64,000 nt of DNA from Thalassia testudinum (Eukaryota; Streptophyta; Magnoliopsida; Alismatales; Hydrocharitaceae), in the NCBI GenBank assembly GCA_037157565.1, contig JAZHRO010000063.1, positions 11,142,001 to 11,206,000 of the forward strand. The letters run 5' to 3'. Numbering within the stretch: the stretch's first letter is position 1; each line of letters starts with the position of its first letter. The notes below the pieces were generated by a model, which did not search any database, had not been told where the DNA came from, and saw only the letters and a list, made by a program, of their open reading frames with translations. Position numbers and translations under genes: made by a program. Positions 56,543 through 64,000 of the stretch are shown here, piece by piece.

Positions 56543-58033
56543 TGATAGCATTCTACACACTACAAAGGACACTATTAACTTATCGCCCAGATTCGCTATC
56601 AATTGAACACAGGGAGACAAATATAAGGAATTCACTTATAGGATTTTTTTTGGTTTTTCAAATATGTAGATTTTTTTTTTGTTTTTGGATAAGTGAAATC
56701 AAATATGAACTAATCTAATTGCAAGATAAAAATAGAGAGATATATAAAGAGCCAGCGAAAGAGAGGCAGATATATGATTTTTATTTCACTACAACAATGC
56801 TTACAAAAGAGTTCTTGCAAGGAAATGTAAACACTAATTACTAGAACTAAGCTAGAACAACTAGAATAACTATTAAAGTGAAAAGAAAGGAAAAAATGTA
56901 GAGGAGATGATGATTTGTAGTAGAGTCACGGTGGTGAAGGATTCCGTCGACGGTGCCAGAGTGGAGTGGATGTGGAGATTCGGAAGAGGACTAGAGGAAA
57001 GCTTGGTGAAGGTAGACTTTTACTCTAATGGAGAAAACCTATGGGATGGGATAGCTAGGGCTATTTCGACTTCTAATTAGGAAGGCTTGGATGTGGTGGT
57101 AGAGAATGTGTGTGTAGAGATGGTAGAGGAATTAATGATCCTTAGGGATAGGAGTAGGTGTGGTTTTATAGAGATAGGGAATAAATAAGAGCCATAGGAT
57201 CTTAATCTAAAGCTTTGGGATGGACTAACAAATCAAGGCATAGGTGGGTCCTTGGATGTGAATCCAAGGGTGTATGTGTACTAAGGTGGCCAGCCATATG
57301 GCTTCATTGAGAAGCATCATATGGCTGGCTATAGGCCTTGGTGTAGGTCCCTAGGATCTAATTTGGAGGGTTGGGATTAAGGCTTAGGAGATATGCTCTA
57401 GTTTAGGTCTTTAGGAAGGGATAAGTTCTAGGTCTTTGGAGTCCTAAAGAAGATACTTAGTGGTCAGCCATGGGGATCAAAATAGGGCCATTGGATGTGG
57501 GATTAAGGGTCGATGGAGAGGCTTAGGGTGGCCAACCACCTTACTTAGGAATTAAGCAAGAATGGATGGCCATGCTTAAGGATATGATCTTTCAATTGCT
57601 ACTTTTGGTGGTGGGTTGTGGCCCTAGGATTCTAGATCAAGGGTGTAGGTTTTTAGGTGGTTTTCGAAGGGATAGGATTAGGATATAGGTTTAGAAAAAT
57701 GGTTGTCCTAGATTGGGTTTTTGGTGGAGAATTAAGGGCATGCCACATGTCCTCTTGTGTTTATTTCCTTCTCTCTTGTCTTTATTCCTTTGAGCTTCAC
57801 TTCACTCCACGCTTTATTAGCTCCCTAACTTTAGTCCAAGCTACTTTAACTTCACCACTCATTCCTACATTATTCAAAACACTCTAATTAGTTGCTAATT
57901 AGACATCAAATACTTATATGACCTAAATATGCATTAATGATTATAATGTAATATATACAACCTATACATATTAACCTAACTAGGTACTTAGCATAAAATA
58001 GACCAGTTATCCTTATTAATTATGTATCTATCA
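56543..58033 (-). repeat. Minus-strand LTR related to A/C family
   Basis: Ends TGATAG (56543) and CTATCA (58033). The interior has AACACAGGGAG near 56598, GAGAGAGATAT, and a TATA region near 57155 (plus strand GTTTTATAGAGATAGGG), as in the C LTR. The frame 57657-57887 is not recognised. Flanking five bases do not match. Confidence 0.5.
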
Positions 58034-58922
58034 CTAGGCAAACTTTTAAGTTGAATGGACAAAGATTAAAACCCTACATTGAAAACCTAGCCTAGATGCC
58101 CTTGATTGAAAAATTGGCCTTGTTGGAAATCTAAATGAGCTTCACACCTGACTGAAGGCATAAAACATAGCGCTTGGTGGGAGGCAATTCAACATAATTT
58201 TGACTCTATATATTAGGGTTTATATATATATATATATAGATATATATATATATATATATATGCACACACACACACATACACATATATATAGGTTCTTTGT
58301 TTTCAGGTTTGGCTAGTCGAGCTCCATTGTTACAACATAGAAGTTTTGCAAATGATATCCTCCCTTTCTATCCTTTTCATGTACTTTTGATCATAGTATG
58401 AGGACATTGCATGAAATAGGAATGGGGGGAGTGGGTAGTATTTTGCTAAGTTTATTTTATCTAGTTTTGGACAATCCCGATATATATATATTTGAAAGAA
58501 AATGAAAGAAATGAAAAAATTAAAAAAATTGTGACTGAGTAAGGATTGTGGATAAATTTTTGATATTTAGAAGTCACCAACATATATATCAACATTTTGT
58601 TGCTTAGACTCATTAAGTTATAGTCAACTTAAACACCTATGGTACCTGCTTAAATGCAAATTTGTTTCCAAGTCCTTGAGGAGACCTGTTGATTTAGGTT
58701 AGAAGCTGACAAAGACAATAGTATATTGCTTTCCCATCCACCATCTAGTTTGGAAGTTTTTCGAAGCTTGAGTATCTCACATTTACACTTTCACCCAGAT
58801 TTCGCTTGTGGCAACTACACATTAAGAACTTAAATTCACAAGTATGGCTATTACGTTGTACTAGTTATGCTCCTTAGATGTAGGGTATTCAGATCCTAGC
58901 CTATCACATTCACTTTAATGGG
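58034..58922 (+). pseudogene. Integrase C-terminal scrap and 3' region of a Ty3/gypsy element
   Basis: FKLNGQRLKPYIENLA (58050-58095) corresponds to the integrase tail of Athila/Tat elements; GCGCTTGGTGGGAGGCAATTC (58171-58191) and GAGGACATTGC..AATGGGGGGAGTGGG (58400-58434) are the family's 3' landmarks. The rest to 58922 is AT-rich without genes. Confidence 0.55.
58220..58290. repeat. (TA)n/(CA)n microsatellite
   Basis: A run of TATATA with one GATA interruption, then CACACACACACATACACA and TATATA. Confidence 0.95.
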
Positions 58923-59480
58923 CACTACATAAATTAAGGCATTTAGCGATGGTTAAAAAATGTCTCCAAATGCCTAATAACCGTTGCTACACATCATCGC
59001 CATAAGTTGTGTTGCTATTAACTTTTAGCGACGACTTTAGTGTGAATGGCGTCACCATTGGATTGAACCTAAGCATCTCGATTGATGGTGTTTGGCGACA
59101 GTTTGTACCTATCTTCTTACATATATAGCGACAGTTATGAAATAACCGACATCAAATAATATTTGCAATAGTTATAATAACTATTGCCATAAATCGAAAT
59201 TGTTGCACGTACATTTGCAATGGTGGGAAAATTTTGGGATTTGGTGATGGTTTCTAAACTGTTGGTAACATTTTGAATGGCACGAAATGTAATTTATTGA
59301 CAACAGTTATTTATTGTTTAAAGATTATTTTATAATTGTTGCCAAAATAGAGTTTGTGCCAATTTTGTACCTCTAAATGTGTAAGAAGTCAAATTTCTAT
59401 CTTCTGCAACGGTTTGGACTTTTTAGGGACGATTATCTATTTGGTGATGGTTATAATTATAACCATCTCTAAATGGACAA
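58923..59480. mobile_element. CACTA-like DNA transposon end
   Basis: Begins CACTACATAAATTAAGGCAT, close to the plant CACTA terminal repeat, followed by repeated words of the type GCGACGG/GCGATGGTT in both orientations, the subterminal repeats of this superfamily. The opposite end was not found. Confidence 0.5.
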
Positions 59481-59614
59481 ATACTTTTTTATAAAAATTA
59501 TTTAGAATTATGGCAAACGAAAACTTAAAGATAAATGCAATGCAATAAACATATAATATATATATAAACAACTATCTTTAAAGATTACAAAATATACATG
59601 AAATGTTTAAAAAT

Positions 59615-59870
59615 ATACATTATGTTGCAACACCACGCCGCCAGCTCCTGATCCACTTATATGACCCCAGTCGTTGTCCGTACGTCACAAAATGTGAAAC
59701 GTCGAATGCTTAGGTCCACTCCCTCGCAGATATGACATTAGGTCATTCCACTGCCTATTCTATTGCTCTAATAACTTGTCTTAATGCTCCATTCTGCGAG
59801 TGGCCTCCTATAACATGGAGGTCACTATTAGTTCAACCTCTCCTAATTATATTTTGATGATTTAACAAAA
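59615..59870 (-). pseudogene. Possible CACTA ORF remnant (coiled coil)
   Basis: The minus strand reads stretches such as KLLEQ and RQWNDLMSYLREW broken by stops, which would form a coiled coil like that at the end of some CACTA-associated ORFs. Weak evidence; identity uncertain. Confidence 0.25.
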
Positions 59871-60498
59871 TATATAAAAGAAAACTAAAACTGGATAAAC
59901 AACTATTTCTATCTTTTTTATAACTCGATTGTAGGTCTTTCATCTTAGAATCTTAAAGACAAGGAATGAAGGATGAAGATGTCATTAGTTTAGGTCTTAG
60001 GATTTGATGTATAAATCTCATAAAAAGTCGTAATTTTATATTTGTTCAGTCTAGATGAGTTGTAAAGAGCCCCTATCTAGATATTAGAGCTTTAGACTTA
60101 GGCTCGTAACACTTAGGCAAAACCTAGAGACAAAATCCTAATCTAAAAACATCATAGATCATGGTATTAGATGCCTAAAATGGAAAGTTACGTCGTCAGA
60201 CATATAAATCAGATGACCAAATACTTCACGTACAGACTTAGGAAATTAAACACTTAGGTCTTAGACAACTAGCCCTTACCTCAGATGTCCATAGGTCTAT
60301 TCAGACATTTGAGCATACACCTAGACATCCAAAGACACTACTGTTTAGCCTAATTATCTCAAATCTCTTTGTGTTAGAAATCATATCTACATAATCCAAC
60401 CGCTGGAGATTTTTACCCTTGTTCCAGGTGTCTAATAATGGAATGTTTGACCTAAAATCACTTAACGAGATTTTTATCAGACAAAATCATGTTCTTAG
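59840..60498 (+). repeat. Old LTR-like relic, distant to the copia family
   Basis: CCTAATTATATTTTGATGAT near the left and scattered CAGACAT/CAGATG words plus CCGCTGGAGATTTTTACC recall the Sirevirus-like LTR, but alignment is poor. No gene. Confidence 0.35.
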
Positions 60499-60611
60499 TG
60501 ATGTAGACACACCTATTTCACATAAATTGTCTATTAATATGTGTTCTTAGGTGTATAATTGCATTCAACATTATAAATATTGCATAGCATGCATCATTCT
60601 GCATTTAGAAT

Positions 60612-63176
60612 TGTCGCAGTCGAAAATCGTCGTACTTACGAAAATATCGCGTCACAGTATAGCGACAAAAATCTATACAATGTTTAAATTTATAATGCTC
60701 GAAAAATCATGAGTTTTGATGTCATTCACAAGGAGCAAGTGTAACAAATCAATCCACTAATTGCAATAATAATGCAAGTGAATCAGATAACAAAAAAGAT
60801 ATTCAATAAAAAGCAATAATGTGTCTCAAGAGTTAAGGCAAAAATATAAAAATAAAGGACTAAAAATGGTGATTGAAACCACCAATTAAGCCTACAATTA
60901 AGCATTATCCCCAACAGTACTCAAGAGCCAAAATATCTCAACAATGGCCTTCAACCACTTATCCATGTCAGACCAAGCACTAATAAGTCCATAGTAATCT
61001 TCAACCAATATCAGACATCGGTCAGGTACATCAGACGACTTAACTACCAAGCACAGCAACCCTCAGATCTTAGAGATTGCCTAAGTTTTGGCATGCACCT
61101 CGAGGTGCAACAATGCAAAACCACCCCCTCCCTCAGATTTTCTTCTTTCTCTTTCCTCTTTCCAGAACAGGGTATAGGATATACGAGTAATCGAGTCAGA
61201 GCCCAGACCCACCAGCATGGTGTAATGGGTGAGGGCATGCGTGGCACGTGAGGAGAGGGGGGACTTCACCTCGTGCATTCGGAGGAGATCGGCTTATTGC
61301 ATTAATTCCTTATATACACGAAAAAAAATCAAAGTACCCCGAGGTGAGACTATTTGGGAAGTTGCCTTCCCGTGAAACCATAGGTGGTCCTTCATTGAAT
61401 TGGAGTTGCTGGAGTGGTGCAGTGCCTCAATTGAGGCCCTAGCTGCCTTCCTGATGTGAGGCCATGTCAAGTGAGCGTGGCTGCTGGTTGGATGGTAGCC
61501 AAAGGGAGGTGAGCGCCGTCGGAGAAGACGGTGGTGGAGGTGGAGATCTGATGACGCACCTGCAACAATAAAATGGGCTACGAGCCCTAATTAGAGAGCT
61601 TAGAAGTATCGCTGGTGCATGTGGAGAGTGAGAGTGGTGAGAATTTGGTTTGTGCGTATGTGTGGTGACCAGATGGTGACGATGGAGATGGAGGAGATTT
61701 GGGTTTCCCGATGGAGGTGTTGAGTGGTTGGTTCGCTCAATAGATTTAGGGCTTTTAATGGTGGAGGCAAGGCGAAGCTTATAAAGGTGGTGGCGAGGCA
61801 TTTGGTGGATGGAGGCGACGGGGCGACCTCTCCGGAGGCGTGGCTGGCATTGGGGAAGACGGCAGGGGAGCAACTGGTACGGTGGCTGAACCTAGAAGCT
61901 AAGGACCTAAGATTAATCTAGAGATAGAGAGGGAAAGTTTAGGAGGACTTAGGGTGTGAGAGGACGGTGGCATCCGGCATTGATCGATCGGACGCAAAGA
62001 AGACAAAGGTGACGATGAGAGAATCAGTGACAAAGAAGAGGTCGTGAGCGGTTTTGCTTTGGGCGAGAAGACTCGCGAGGAAAAGGGGAAGAGGTCGACA
62101 GTGTTCGTTGGTGGAGAGCACGCGTGGAGGAGGTCAGAGAGGGTTCATCGGAGCTCGAGAAATGGTGGTCGGAGGAGGAAGAGGAGTAATTCTGGTTGTC
62201 TCTTGGTTGTCTTGATCGTGGAATGATAGAGGGTTCTTATAGAGCTCAGATTTGAGCTCCAAATGAGGCAATTAGCTTGATTAGGTCTCGGATTTGAAAG
62301 AAGACTCTCGATTTCCTCAAGCTCGCCTAAGCTCTAGGATCAATTTCAATCTTTAAAATGGGGTTGGCTGGATTCCTTATTGTTTGAACAACAATCCCTC
62401 CAATTTTAGAGGGATTTGATGCTGATTTAAGAGAAATTTCCTTTCTCGAAGGTCAGCTATAGGTGTGTTCACACGTTAATGGTGGCAGGGCCCTAGGTTT
62501 GAAAACATTGACAAAGTTAGGGACCTGAATGCAATAAACTCAAAACATAGGGGTCTAAATGTGAGAATAAGAGTTTCTAAGGGCTAAATGCAAATGAGGA
62601 AAAGATGAACTCTGATTGGACCTAAATTTTGATGTTAACCTAATTTGGACCGAAGGAATTTAAATATTGAACATGGATTTGAGTTTGAATCACGTTTGAT
62701 TGGGTAAATTGCACAGAAGATCAAATCAAGGCCAATTCCTGTTTGAAACTCTGTTCTAGGTCAAAATGAGATCAAATGGTCAAATCAATGGCACCAAACC
62801 TCTTAGAATATTTTTCAATGATTTTTAGGACATTTATATTAATTTTATCTTGACCAGAACCTTTTCAATTTAAGTGGGGTTGATAATTAGGATTTTCAAT
62901 ACTATTTTCACACTCGAAATACGTGAAGCCCTGATTCAGTCAGTGTGACCCCACTTTTTAGTCTTTTATGCTTATTTGAACTTTCATTAACCCTTGAGTA
63001 ACCCCGTGGTTAATCTATATTTGTGATATGCTGTTAAAACAGTAGAATTAGCCCTATTTTCTTATCTTCTCAAATCAGATTATTACGAAATTGTGACCCT
63101 TAAACGATTAAGTAGCTTTTACCAATTGAATTTGACTAATTGTGGCTAGGTAGGACCTATGATGGTGTTACCATCA
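60612..63176 (-). mobile_element. Solo LTR of element F family (minus strand)
   Basis: Plus-strand ends TGTCGCAGTCG and GATGGTGTTACCATCA (complement of the TGATGGGAACACCATC start). Exact duplication AGAAT at 60607-60611 and 63177-63181. Interior aligns in reverse with the F LTR, for example GGACTAAAAATGGTGATTG. A TATA-like CTCTATAAGAACC lies near 62233-62245 (minus). Frames 61044-62226 are shadows. Confidence 0.85.
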
Positions 63177-63667
63177 AGAATAGATTGTCCGAATTATAGA
63201 TTAATTTACCCTTTTTGTGGTTAAGGATAGGGTGATATTTTTCTAGGCCTCGGATTGAAGATCTAACAGTATGGATCTAACTAGGGTGACGATCAGAGTC
63301 CAACACCTACAAGATTGCCTCGATCAGACCTCCGTAGTATTAGATGCAGTTCAAGGAAGATCAGAGGCCAAGGGGCAAGGGGGTGAAAATCCATACTCCA
63401 TACGACAAATCCAATTGCATAGATGGGTTCGAATCGACAATCACAACCCAAAAGTGCGAAATCAACCCAATCCGACATCCGTGGCACCACCTATGAGCAA
63501 AAAAAGATAGACGACCACAATGACACCACCCTCCTCTTCTCATCAAGCACCCCTTGATCTCAGCTGTTGGATCTTCATCCAACAACTAAGAACTCGCAGA
63601 CGAAAAATCAAAAAGTCGACAAAAATACGGACATGGCACAACGGTCGTGTGTCTTACGCGAATTGCG

Positions 63668-64000
63668 TGGTATACATTCGAATCGTAGTGGGAGGATTTA
63701 ATCTATGAAAACTTGGACTGTCAGATCAAGATTGAGCAACTGAGGAGCAGCGATGTGGCGCACTCCCATGCACCAGATGGGTGAGCGTGCTGAACGCGTG
63801 TGATGACGTGCCATAAGACGCGCCATCATACGCGGGCACTACGTGTGAAGAAGGTGATGGTATACGTTCGAATCGCAGCAGGTGGATTTAATCTACGAAA
63901 AATTGGATTGTTGGATCGAGATTGAGCAGCTGACGAGCAGCGACGTGGTGCACTCCCATGCACCGAATGGGTGAGCGCGCTGAATGCGTGTGATGACGTG
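63668..64000. repeat. Direct repeat with 190-bp period in LTR U3
   Basis: 63671-63810 and 63861-64000 match closely (TATAC(A/G)TTCGAATCG at the start, GTGTGATGACGTG at the end), offset by 190 bp. The second copy is cut by the window end. Confidence 0.8.

Larger units (their letters stand above)
60499..64000 (+). mobile_element. A/C-type LTR, plus strand, interrupted and running off the window
   Basis: Starts TGATGTAGACACACCT at 60499; 60540-60611 matches the complement of the AATATTTATAA/ATGCAT block of the A and C LTRs. After the solo LTR the similarity resumes at 63182 (complement of about 19430-19730 in C). 63280-63510 frames are shadows. Whether it is a solo LTR or the 5' end of a longer element is not visible. 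Confidence 0.7.

Noticed and set aside
61439..61873. 144-codon minus-strand frame
   Set aside because: Inside a solo F-type LTR; composition and position match the leader shadow frames in the other LTRs.

Overview
This window is flowering-plant nuclear DNA from a repeat-dense, probably heterochromatic, region. No intact host protein gene was found. Almost every segment is a transposable element or a fossil of one: Athila-type Ty3/gypsy LTR retrotransposons whose primer-binding sites match tRNA-Asp, a Sirevirus-like Ty1/copia family, an RTE-clade LINE ending in (TTG)n, an L1-type LINE ending in poly-A, a CACTA-like DNA transposon fragment, and one insert of mitochondrial DNA carrying trnE. Coding regions carry stops and frameshifts. 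The host species cannot be named from the sequence.

Layout. (1) 1-6204: element A, minus strand, with LTRs, tRNA-Asp primer site and polypurine tract but no pol; it carries one open 333-codon frame of unknown function. (2) 6205-7795: mitochondrial insert with a decayed trnE. (3) 7946-14443: element E, plus strand, LTR plus gag-end plus protease, no reverse transcriptase, cut off on the right. (4) 14444-18144: element B, minus strand, a relative of A with the same ORF, cut off at 18144. (5) 18145-52005: element C, minus strand, pol-bearing, split by later insertions. Its pol is broken at 24530 by element F (24531-45223, plus strand, a complete but dead Athila-like element). F contains a Sirevirus-like gag-only element (34035-39518) and a solo LTR (42883-44488). 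The 5' LTR of C holds an RTE LINE (45527-48849) and another Sirevirus-like solo LTR (49852-51581). (6) 52006-55750: 3' end of an L1 LINE split by a solo F-type LTR (52365-55062). (7) 55751-64000: older material, namely two tail-to-tail LTR relics, an integrase/3'-UTR fragment, a CACTA-like end, a decayed LTR, and a plus-strand LTR running off the window and split by a minus-strand solo F-type LTR (60612-63176).

How the parts relate. A, B and C share LTR and 3'-UTR sequence. C retains most of pol while A and B do not, so A and B look like non-autonomous riders on a C-like helper (inference). Target-site duplications support several insertions: GACGG, GGAGG and AGAAT exactly; AGCCG/AGCCC, CCTTG/CCCTG and AAACC with small differences; and about 17 bp for the RTE. 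These give a relative order: C, then F and the RTE, then the Sirevirus-like copies.

The most unusual object is the 5' end of C. After removing F in thought, the LTR is followed by about 45 nt copying the 3' half of tRNA-Asp, through the TPsiC arm, variable region and anticodon loop, and then directly by the protease end of pol, with gag missing. This looks like a fossil of reverse transcriptase reading past the normal 18-nt stop in its tRNA primer and then switching template.
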